DNA of 64,000 nucleotides from positions 49,726 through 113,725 of the forward strand of contig NZ_SRIF01000007.1 in the NCBI RefSeq assembly GCF_004681185.1, in the 5' to 3' direction. Made by a program: the position numbers and the translations under genes. Positions 55,252-62,867 of this stretch are shown here, piece by piece. The notes below the pieces were generated by a model, which did no database searches, was not told the origin of the DNA, and saw only the letters and a program-made list of their open reading frames with translations. Position 1 is the first letter of the stretch. Each line of letters begins with the position of its first letter. Source of the DNA: Haloarcula amylovorans (lineage in GTDB: Archaea > Halobacteriota > Halobacteria > Halobacteriales > Haloarculaceae).

Positions 55252-55866
55252 ATGTCAGCGGAGTCGGGCACGACGTGTAAGGTCGACCGAGTTGCCAAGA
55301 AACGAGGGCTCACCGAGCTGGACGACGAGTTGCGCAAGCGCTGGGCTGACGGCGACAGTCTCCGTGACCTCGAACGGTACTGCAACGAGTCGATACTCCG
55401 GTCGGCCATGCACGCGGCGGGGATGAACACGTTAGATGGCGAAGCCGCCAACCTCTACCGACTCTTCACCGACGACGACGTCGGCCCTAGCAAGCGAATC
55501 GACGCGAAGTTCCGACTCCAGCGCAATGGGCTGGACCCCGAGACGCTGGCCGGCGACTTCGTGAGCTACCAGACCGTCCGCACCCACCTCAACGACTGTC
55601 TCGACGTGACGACGGCGCGCGACAGCACGCTATCGGTCGATAGCGCCCGGACCACCGTCCTCAAACTTGTCTCTCGCACCGAGTCCGTGACAAACCAGAC
55701 CATCACTCGGCTCGCCGGACAGGGCTCGCTCACGATTCCGTCCCCCTCGGTCACGCTGAGTCTGCGAGTCGCCTGTTCGGAGTGTGGCGACGAGTACACC
55801 TTCACCGGACTGCTGGAACGTGGTGGGTGTTCCTGTCAGAACGACGCGGATGGAGTGGATCCCTAA
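55252..55866 (+). CDS. rdfA: RdfA-like rod-determining factor family protein
   Basis: A 204-residue protein resembling RdfA, a haloarchaeal protein needed for rod-shaped cells in Haloferax volcanii (recalled). Family features are CKVDRVAKKRGLTELDDELR at the start, GDSLRDLERYCNESILRSAM, DFVSYQTVRTHLNDCLDV in the middle, and a C-terminal zinc-ribbon-like VACSECGDEYTFTGLL with CSC. The whole length is intact. In Haloferax, as I recall, rdfA lies beside an SMC-like sph gene; here an sph relic follows directly, on the opposite strand with stops overlapping. Whether the protein still works without that neighbour is unknown. Confidence 0.8.
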   Translation: MSAESGTTCKVDRVAKKRGLTELDDELRKRWADGDSLRDLERYCNESILRSAMHAAGMNTLDGEAANLYRLFTDDDVGPSKRIDAKFRLQRNGLDPETLAGDFVSYQTVRTHLNDCLDVTTARDSTLSVDSARTTVLKLVSRTESVTNQTITRLAGQGSLTIPSPSVTLSLRVACSECGDEYTFTGLLERGGCSCQNDADGVDP

Positions 55867-56430
55867 GAGTCCGCGACGAACGACTGGGTCGAGATCGTGT
55901 CGGACCCTAGGGTGTCGAGAACCTGCTGCATCGTCTCGTTGAACGTGCTCACGATGCCCTGTTCGAGTTCGTCGATGCGGTCACGTGAGCGCGGAGTTCC
56001 GTGGCAACGGACTCCTGCTCCGCTTCGACGTCGTCTCGTTCGGCCAGGACGGCCTCGATGCCAGCTATCTCCGACCCGACGCTCTCTACCTCGCTGGCAA
56101 GTTGGCCCCGCTCGTACTTCAAGTCGCTCACCTCGTCGTAGTAAGCTGCTAACTGGTCGTCGTTGTCCGAGGCGACCTTGACCTCTCGCTGGAGTTCCTC
56201 GATTTCCGTTTCGAGTGCCCGTCGGTCCGCTTCCAGTTCTTCGAGTGTGTTCCGTCATGCCCGCAGACCTGGGAGTCGACCCTCCATACAACCAGTTCTG
56301 CGAGGAGGTCGTCGAGCGACTGCTTCTCGTCGCTCAGGCGGCGAATCTCCGCCTCGATTTCCTCGGTGTCCCGGTGGCATCAAGTAAGTATGACGGCATG
56401 TCGGTCGAATCGTTGCTGTCTATGGACTAG
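55866..56430 (-). pseudogene. Relic of an SMC-like (Sph-type) coiled-coil gene next to rdfA
   Basis: Minus-strand coiled-coil pieces in different frames: LEADRRALETEIEELQREVK near 56200, VSDLKYERGQLASEVESVGS, EIAGIEAVLAERDDVEAEQE, then RIDELEQGIVSTFNETMQQV, LDTLGSDTISTQSFVADS and a stop. The FNETMQQVLDTL segment aligns with FNEHMDAMLEIL near the end of the second coil of the intact protein at 20944-22905. Both ATPase lobes are missing. Its pairing with rdfA matches the gene order recalled from Haloferax. Confidence 0.65.
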
Positions 56431-56645
56431 AGTATCAACACCGACACACTGGACGGTCTGTTCGAAACAGGGTCTTGGATAGCATCTGAAACAAATTTTC
56501 TAAAGTATCTATTAGAATATTATCTGTCGTGTCCCACTTCCGAGTTCGACATCTGTACGTCGCAGTATCTCCCGGACTGACATGCGCCTTCGAAGTCTAC
56601 GGATGTAACACGTTTTGTGCCCGGCCGACGTCGTAGTGGGACGAG

Positions 56646-57140
56646 ATGCGAATCACACTTGTCGCCGCCGTCGCCGCCAACGGCGTCATCGGGTCCGACG
56701 GCGACGTCCCTTGGTACTATCCGGCCGACCTAGAACACTTCAAGCAAACGACTATCGGCCATCCAGTGATTATGGGCCGCCGGACGTTCGAAATCGTGTC
56801 TAGGCAATTGGGATCACCGCTTCCGGAGCGTCAAAACGTCGTCCTCACGCACCATCCAGCGAGTCTACCGGACGACGTCGTTGCCGTGGAATCGACGGCA
56901 GACGCAATCAATGCGGCCGAGGAAGACGACATATCGACCGCCTACGTCGTCGGCGGTGGCACTATCTACGAACAGTTCCTCCCATGGGCAGACGCACTCG
57001 TTCTGACTGAACTGGACCGAGCAGTCAACGGCGACACGACGTTTCCGACAGTCCAGTGGGACAAGTGGTCCGAGATCGGACGTGAAACCTACGAGGCGTT
57101 CGATATCGTTTGGTACGAGCGTCAAAAGGAGTCTTCGTAA
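56646..57140 (+). CDS. folA: Dihydrofolate reductase
   Basis: NADPH-dependent reduction of dihydrofolate to THF. The 164-residue protein has [20 protein letters not shown] at the start, W and Y in [30 protein letters not shown] and [20 protein letters not shown], and length is normal. The acidic residue after the first strand is present in the DVPW region. It is the only intact folate-supply gene in the window and sits between the rdfA relic region and glyA, so it fits a THF-using C1 locus rather than de novo folate synthesis. Confidence 0.95.
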   Translation: MRITLVAAVAANGVIGSDGDVPWYYPADLEHFKQTTIGHPVIMGRRTFEIVSRQLGSPLPERQNVVLTHHPASLPDDVVAVESTADAINAAEEDDISTAYVVGGGTIYEQFLPWADALVLTELDRAVNGDTTFPTVQWDKWSEIGRETYEAFDIVWYERQKESS

Positions 57141-57299
57141 GAGCAACCTTCGAAGGTATCAATCCGGCATCTGACCGACTATTTCCACCAGTGTATAAAA
57201 TTCAGAGGAGACCAGCGTCATTTTTTATGATTATCTCCAATCTTTGTCCACACGTATATCCGGGAACGACAGCCATCCCGACCACCCTAGCCTAGTGTA

Positions 57300-57440
57300 G
57301 ACCAATCGAGTCGTACGGCGCCACGGAACTTACGGGAGACGGGCGACCCAACATCGAGATGTTGGTCTTTACGCGCGTGCAGAAGTCACCGTTCTTCCAC
57401 AAGTCGTTCAACGAGGAGGACGCTTGGCGGTGCACTGTCT
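57300..57440 (+). pseudogene. Possible N-terminal fragment of a GcvT-family protein
   Basis: Reads SYGATELTGDGRPNIEMLVF then TRVQKSPFFHKSFNEEDAWR and CTVYK, after which it fuses to unrelated sequence. The KSPFFHKS and W..TVYN-like pattern resembles N-termini of GcvT-type aminomethyl- or demethylating transferases. Too short for certainty. Confidence 0.35.
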
Positions 57441-57677
57441 ACAAGCGACAGGGACACCAGCGGCGTCGAGATGGTCGGCCGTTTCGACGACGGTGGGCAC
57501 GGCATCAAACGCTACGGTGTCTGCCGGTTCCTCTTCACCGAGCAAGATGGCGTGGAGAATCGTCGCCTCGACGTTCATCGCCGCGTCGGGGAGCGTCGCC
57601 AGGTATCTGGCCTGTTGCAGTGCCCGTTGCTCGTTCTTGTCGACTGGAATGAGTGTCCTATATATCCCACTCGACAA
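57415..57677 (-). pseudogene. Truncated universal stress protein (UspA family)
   Basis: Starts IYRTLIPVDKNEQRALQQAR, YLATLPDAAMNVEATILHAI and VVETADHLDAAGVPVACRQ, then ends in CTAKRPPR at the GcvT-like fragment. These are the first two strands and helices of a UspA domain; the nucleotide-binding second half (GxxG...S) is missing. Codons are intact, so truncation is by rearrangement. Confidence 0.65.
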
Positions 57678-57750
57678 TCACCGCCGACAACAAATATAGT
57701 CTACCCTATAAATAGTGGCAGCGGCTCCTTAGCCGCCCCATCATCGCCGC

Positions 57751-58998
57751 TCAGTCGTAGAGCGTGTACTCGTCGGTCAGTCCGTCGACGCGGGCGCTGA
57801 CCTCGGCAATCAGATCGTCGTCGTCGGGCGCGTCGGCGACATCGTAGATTAGGTCGGCTACCTCGCGGCAGGCGTCCTCGTCGAAGCCGCGGGTCGTGAG
57901 GCCAGGCGTGCCAGCGCGGATACCCGAGGGGTTGAACGCCGAGCGCGTCTCGCCGGGCACGGTGTTCGCGTTCAGGACGATGCCGGCCGTTTCGAGAGCT
58001 TCCTCGACTTCTTTACCAGTCGTATCCGGATGCGAGGGTCGCAGGTCGATGAGAACGAGATGGTTGTCTGTGCCGCCTGAAACAAGTTCGAGGCCGTGTT
58101 CCTGCAGGCGGTCGCCGAGCGCTTTCGCGTTGGCGATGGTCTGTTCGGCGTATTCTTCGAACTCGGGATCGAGCGCCTCGCCAAAACCGACCGCTTTGCC
58201 GGCGACGTTGTGCATGAGCGGGCCGCCCTGCGAACCAGGGAAGACGGCTGAGTCGACGTCGTCGGCGTACTCCTCGTCACACATGATGATGCCACCGCGA
58301 CCAGAACGGATGGTCTTGTGCGTCGAGCCGGTGACGAAGTCGGCGACGCCGACGGGCGACTCGTGGACGCCCGCGGCGACGAGTCCGGTGATGTGAGCGA
58401 TGTCGGCGAGGTGGTAGGCGTCTACGGCGTCGGCCGTCTCCTGAATCCGCTCGAAATCAACCTCTCGGGGGTACGCCGAGTAGCCCGAGACGATGACGTC
58501 AGGTTCGAACTCCTCGGCGTGGTCGGCGAGGCCCTCGTAGTCGATGTAGCCCGTCTCCTCGTCGACCTCGTACTGCTCAACCTCGTAGACCTGTCCGGCG
58601 AAGTTCACGGGGTGGCCGTGCGAAAGGTGGCCGCCGTGAGTCAAGTCCAGGGAGAGGATCTTGTCGCCCGGTTCGAGGGCGGCAAGATAGACGCCCATGT
58701 TTGCCTGTGAGCCGGAGTGTGGCTGGACATTAACGTGGTCGGCACCCCACAGTTCCTTCGCGCGCTCGATGGCCAGTTCTTCGACCTCGTCAGCGTACTC
58801 ACAGCCACCGTAGTACCGCTCGCCGGGATATCCTTCGGCGTAGTTGTTGGTCAACTCGGAGCTCTGGGCCTCCATGACTGCTTCGGAGACGTGGTTCTCG
58901 CTCGCGATCATCGCTAGCGTGTTATTCTGTCGCTCCCGCTCGCCTTCGAGCGCGTCTGCGACGGCTGGGTCTGCCTCTCGGACATTTTCGTACGTCAT
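57751..58998 (-). CDS. glyA: Serine hydroxymethyltransferase
   Basis: PLP enzyme interconverting serine plus THF and glycine plus 5,10-methylene-THF. From MTYENVREADPAVADALEGE it has 415 residues with ENHVSEAVMEAQSSELTNNY, YAEGYPGERYYGG, VNVQPHSGSQANMGVYLA, and the PLP lysine in VTGSTHKTIRSGRGGIIM. Length is normal. The open frame reaches 59043, but the family start and the gap favour 58998. In a betaine-degrading locus it can combine the glycine and methylene-THF products into serine. A C-terminal relic of another copy is at 41817-42011. Confidence 0.95.
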   Translation of the reverse strand: MTYENVREADPAVADALEGERERQNNTLAMIASENHVSEAVMEAQSSELTNNYAEGYPGERYYGGCEYADEVEELAIERAKELWGADHVNVQPHSGSQANMGVYLAALEPGDKILSLDLTHGGHLSHGHPVNFAGQVYEVEQYEVDEETGYIDYEGLADHAEEFEPDVIVSGYSAYPREVDFERIQETADAVDAYHLADIAHITGLVAAGVHESPVGVADFVTGSTHKTIRSGRGGIIMCDEEYADDVDSAVFPGSQGGPLMHNVAGKAVGFGEALDPEFEEYAEQTIANAKALGDRLQEHGLELVSGGTDNHLVLIDLRPSHPDTTGKEVEEALETAGIVLNANTVPGETRSAFNPSGIRAGTPGLTTRGFDEDACREVADLIYDVADAPDDDDLIAEVSARVDGLTDEYTLYD

Positions 58999-59129
58999 AG
59001 CCGAACGATAGAGCCATAGCGACAATAAACTGACTCTCGACACAACGTGTCTGGTGAGTTACGAGACGCGCTACGCCTCGTCGGCAAGGGTGTGTGGACG
59101 GTAAGTGAGAATACAGCATGTCGACCAGG

Positions 59130-60246
59130 CTACTTTTTGAGGCGCTCGTACCTCCACGACATGGTATCTGGGGTCTGGTTAAACGTGTAGATGTGGACCC
59201 CGCTGATATTGTACTGGCCATCGTCAACGTAGGGCGCCTTCTTCTCCCTCGCCTCGGCGAGCGTCTCGTCGTCGATGAAGTCGTGGACCTCCGGGTAGCC
59301 GGTGACAGTTCCTGCGTCTGCTGGCGTCGGAGGTCGAGGTGTCGCTGGACCTCGTAGATGGTCGCTGAATCGACGACGGTGTCGGCGACGTCCTCTAACT
59401 GGACGTTCTCGGGGAGGCCGTCGGTGACGAGTTGCTCGTTGGGAATCGTCTCCACTGGGTCGTCGGTAGTAGTCGCCGTCGTAGCAGGGTCGACGTCTGT
59501 CATCACGTTCGAGTCGTTAGCGTCTTTTTCTGTCACCTCGGTGGACGTCGACGTATCGTAGGTGGTCGGGTCGTGGACGCTCGTCTCTATCATATAGCGC
59601 CGGACCGTCTCGGAAAATATGTCCATCCGATTCGTTTGCTCATCTCGATAAAGTTTGCGCAGGTCTCGTAGAGACGCTGGAGGTCCGCTGTGTCCTCGTA
59701 CGGCGGAACCTCGTCATCACGGACCTCCGCGAGTTCGTCCGAGACCGACTCGTCTCGGCATCCGCAGACGACGGGGTCGTTCAACGGATTCCTCCTCTGT
59801 CTCAGCCGACTCGGTGCCGATGGGTCCGAGGTCCGTGAGTCGGGAGCGACGTCTACGTCCGCACCAGTCTCAGACGTCGTCTCGCCATCGGACGGGTCGA
59901 TAGTCAATTCCACTTCTAGAACGATACTGCCGTCCTCGACACGTATGGCCTCTTCGCTCGTCGAAATAGAGGCCGCGGCGGTCGACGGGAGCGAAGCGAA
60001 GGCGGAGGTCGAGAACTCGACCAGTAGCCCGCCATTGTCGGTCAGGGTGGCCGTCTCCGGGGTGAGCTCGCCATGGACGCCGTCACCGGATACTGCACAC
60101 AGCGACACCGGAATTTCCATCGACACCTACAGTGACCCGCTATCGCCGTCGATTGTCATCGCTTCGACCTGTCGGACGGCCCTACCACGCGACTCGCACT
60201 GTTCGACTATATCGGCGAGGACGTCGAACGAAGTTTGTAGACCCAT
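59130..60246 (-). pseudogene. Decayed paralogue of the acidic multi-HTH regulator
   Basis: Minus-strand start MGLQTSFDVLADIVEQCESR at 60246 parallels the intact protein at 45096. Then VSMEIPVSLCAVSGDGVHGE, TATLTDNGGLLVEFSTSAFA, VEDGSIVLEVELTI, and after a shift DDEVPPYEDTADLQRLYETC, ETVRRYMIETSVHDPTTYDT, NEQLVTDGLPENVQLEDVAD, SATIYEVQRHLDLRRQQTQE. At least two frameshifts (around 59630 and 59300) and a different end. The final stretch (59130-59310), DFIDDETLAEAREKKAPYVD with GVHIYTFNQTPDTMSWR, may be its own C-terminus or a piece of another gene such as a methylene-THF reductase; I cannot decide. Confidence 0.75.
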
Positions 60247-60389
60247 GTTATTGGTTATCGATGTCACTTTGTGAAGTATAACGATGTGTAAGTGGTAACT
60301 AATTTACATATATATATATATACCTCGAATACGGCCTTGGCTATCTTACACCTGTGGGCAAGGCTGGTCCGGCGCCGACTGGAACACAG

Positions 60390-61343
60390 TCACACCAGCG
60401 TCGCGACACCGGCGATTCGCTCGCCCGCGACGACCACGGCCTCGCGGGCCAGCGAGTAGGCGACGCCACCGTCGTCGGTGGTGACCGTCTGGAGTCGTTC
60501 AAACGTCGAGGGGGAGTAAACAGTTCCCAGTGTCTCGCCGGGACTGAGGTGGTCTCCGACCGAGAGGTCCGGCTGAAGTTCGAACAGGCCGGAATCTTCG
60601 GCTCTGATGGTAGCTCCGTCGTTCCGGAGTCGCGTCTGGTTTGGCGGCCGGGCCGGATCGTCCGGAAGGATACCGAGTTCACGGAGGACATTCTCGACGC
60701 CAGCCACGCCGGTGTCAATGGCCGAGTGCGTGACGGTTCTGCTGTTGGCTAGTTCGACGGTAATCGCCGGGATATCCGCGCGTGCGGCGGCTGTCCGGAA
60801 CGTCCCGCTAAACTCGTCGTCCGCAGGCGTTTCGTCGTCGACGATTAGATACTCCGTCTCGAACGCCTCCGCGAGCGTCTCGGCCTCGGGTTCGCCCTCC
60901 CGATAGCGGACATGTTCGAGCATATCCGCAGTGCCCGTGTGAAGGTCGATAGCGGCGTCGGCGTCACCTACGAGGTCCCACAATCGGGCGACCAGTCGCT
61001 CCTGCAGACTCCCGCCGTCGTCACCTGGCCAGACGCGATTCAGGTTCGGGTTCATCACGTCGTACTCCGCGGGGGTCATGTACGACCGGTGGTCGAACGC
61101 TAGCGGGTTCACTACCGGGACGACGACGACGGTGCCCGCGATGTCGGCGTCCACCAATCGCTCGTGGAGACGCCGTAGTGCCGCCGGGCCATTGAGTTCG
61201 ATGCCATGCTGGGCACCTTGTACATAGATGGCCGGGCCGGGGCCACCGACGTACCGGTGGACGGTCACCGACACGTCGCTTCCCGAGGGGAGGCGATCGA
61301 GACGACGGTCGCTCGTAGTATGCGTGACAGACTCGTACTCCAT
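60390..61343 (-). CDS. Succinylglutamate desuccinylase/aspartoacylase family (M14) deacylase
   Basis: Zinc carboxypeptidase-fold amidohydrolase. From MEYESVTHTTSDRRLDRLPS it has 317 residues. Zinc ligands are visible in VQGAQHGIELNGPAAL (His and Glu) and the later AAIDLHTGTADM (His); the catalytic region is ITVELANSRTV. The C-terminal half carries VGDHLSPGETLGTVYSPST. Members deacylate N-acyl amino acids; the DoeB-type enzymes act in ectoine degradation. Neither the substrate nor a partner gene is evident here. It is divergent from the creatininase-family gene, sharing a 78-bp promoter region. Confidence 0.85.
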   Translation of the reverse strand: MEYESVTHTTSDRRLDRLPSGSDVSVTVHRYVGGPGPAIYVQGAQHGIELNGPAALRRLHERLVDADIAGTVVVVPVVNPLAFDHRSYMTPAEYDVMNPNLNRVWPGDDGGSLQERLVARLWDLVGDADAAIDLHTGTADMLEHVRYREGEPEAETLAEAFETEYLIVDDETPADDEFSGTFRTAAARADIPAITVELANSRTVTHSAIDTGVAGVENVLRELGILPDDPARPPNQTRLRNDGATIRAEDSGLFELQPDLSVGDHLSPGETLGTVYSPSTFERLQTVTTDDGGVAYSLAREAVVVAGERIAGVATLV

Positions 61344-61421
61344 ACGTCGCCACTGCGGCGCGAGTGGAAAAAAATACCGGGAGTAGGAGCCTTTATTCGA
61401 GTCCGAACAGAGGGTGCGCGT
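61344..61421. promoter_or_regulatory. Divergent promoter region between deacylase and creatininase-family genes
   Basis: 78 bp separates the two start codons. A TATA-like ctttattcg (about 61391-61399) lies about 25-30 bp before the ATG at 61422. Confidence 0.4.
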
Positions 61422-62156
61422 ATGCACATCACAACAGAGACGTGGACAGACCTCAACGATGTCGAGACGAATCTGGCCCTCCTCCCGGTCGGGAGTACGG
61501 AGCAACACGGGCCGCACGCGCCACTGGGGACGGACACTCTCAACGCGGAGGAGGTAGCCGAACGCGCCGCCGAGGAGTACGACGGTGAGGTGGTCGTCGC
61601 ACCCGCGGTTCCGGTCGGCGTCGCTGAAGAACACCGCGCCTTCACGGGGACACTCTGGACCTCCGAGTCGACGTTCCGGGCCTACCTCAGGGACGTTGTG
61701 GAGAGTTTGGCCCACCATGGATGGGACCACGTGGTCCTAGTCAACGGTCATGGCGGCAACATCGCGGCGCTTCGGGAGGTTGCGGGTCGGATTTCGAGAC
61801 ACGACGAGGCATACGCGGTACCTTTCACGTGGTTCGACGAGGTGGGTGAACACAGTTCCGACATGGGCCACGGCGGCCCGCTCGAGACATCACTCCTCCA
61901 GTACGCGAACCCCGAGACAGTACACGAAGACCGACTAGAGACTGCCGCCGAAGAGGGGAGCGAGCGCTGGGGCAACTGGCAGGGTCGCGTCAACCTCGCG
62001 TTCGACTCCGCCGAGTTCACCGAAAACGGAGTGGTCGGCAACCCCCTTGAGGGGAGCGCCAAACTGGGTGAGAATCTGCTGACTGCGGCTGCGGACGCCC
62101 TCACGGACCTGCTCGACGCCGTCGAAGAGCGTAAGCCGGGTCCACGGGACGACTAG
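61422..62156 (+). CDS. Creatininase family amidohydrolase
   Basis: Metal-dependent hydrolase of the creatininase/MftE/FAPy-deformylase superfamily. From MHITTETWTDLNDVETNLAL it has 244 residues. Metal and catalytic residues are in LLPVGSTEQHGPHAPLGTDT, VPVGVAEEHRAFTGT, LVNGHGGNIAALREV and DMGHGGPLETSLL. True creatininase feeds creatine to sarcosine, an intermediate also handled by dimethylglycine/sarcosine dehydrogenases, and the next-but-one gene is such an enzyme, so a creatinine-to-sarcosine role is attractive; no creatinase is visible. Other family members act on unrelated substrates, so this stays open. Confidence 0.8.
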   Translation: MHITTETWTDLNDVETNLALLPVGSTEQHGPHAPLGTDTLNAEEVAERAAEEYDGEVVVAPAVPVGVAEEHRAFTGTLWTSESTFRAYLRDVVESLAHHGWDHVVLVNGHGGNIAALREVAGRISRHDEAYAVPFTWFDEVGEHSSDMGHGGPLETSLLQYANPETVHEDRLETAAEEGSERWGNWQGRVNLAFDSAEFTENGVVGNPLEGSAKLGENLLTAAADALTDLLDAVEERKPGPRDD

Positions 62157-62163
62157 CGGTTCG

Positions 62164-62583
62164 TCACTTTGTGAGTTCGTTCCACCGTTCGACGCCTGCC
62201 TCTGCTACTTCCCGGTCCTGTGAGACGGCGCCACCGGAGACGCCGATGGTGCCGACAATATCGCCGTCGCGTTCGAGCGGGTACCCCCCGCCGAAGATGA
62301 CAATTCGTCCCTCATCCGTGGTCTGAAGCCCGTACAGCGAGTTCCCGGGTTCAGACGGTTCGGCCAGTTCGTGGGTCGGCGTCTCCAGTGCCGCGGACGT
62401 GTACGCCTTGTTCCGGGAGATGCTCACCGACGCGAGCCACGCACCGTCCATCCGGTGCTGAGCGACGAGGTTGCCCTCGCTGTTGGCCACGGTGATGACC
62501 ATCGGATTCTCTATCTCTTCGGCCTTTGACTCTGCAGCTGCTATCAGTTCTGTCGCTGTCTCCAGCGCGATGGAGTCGACCAT
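62164..62583 (-). CDS. GlcG/HbpS family protein (DUF336)
   Basis: A 139-residue protein from MVDSIALETATELIAAAESK with the family features VITVANSEGNLVAQHRMDGA, SISRNKAYTSAAL, GRIVIFGGGYPLERDGDIVG and IGVSGGAVSQDREVAEAGVE. GlcG/HbpS proteins bind haem or corrinoids and are often beside glycolate, propanediol or sarcosine-type oxidation genes; their function is poorly known. It converges on the creatininase-family gene with 7 bp between stops and is divergent from the flavoprotein gene at 62868. Confidence 0.85.
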   Translation of the reverse strand: MVDSIALETATELIAAAESKAEEIENPMVITVANSEGNLVAQHRMDGAWLASVSISRNKAYTSAALETPTHELAEPSEPGNSLYGLQTTDEGRIVIFGGGYPLERDGDIVGTIGVSGGAVSQDREVAEAGVERWNELTK

Positions 62584-62867
62584 GCAGGTGAGAAGGCACA
62601 CGAGAGGGGCAAAAGGATTGTCATCACTTGCGAACGGCACCTACGCGGAAAGGCAACCATTCGAGACGCTCTGGCGCTTAATCCGCCGTATACACTGATG
62701 GGTGTGGGGCATCAGTCGAGGACGTCAAACCGTCCCTCCACAATGTTTCACAACACTATCACTATGAAGTCAAGAACCTATACCAGATAGTGAAGTGACT
62801 ATTTGAAAACCATCAGGGGAAAGGGGATAACTATATTTGACCGCCAGAGTCACTTTCGAACCAGCAT

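Noticed and set aside
59130-59310. C-terminus of methylene-THF reductase
   Set aside because: GVHIYTFNQ resembles the end of MetF, but the segment may simply be the regulator relic's own tail. Evidence is too thin for a separate call.
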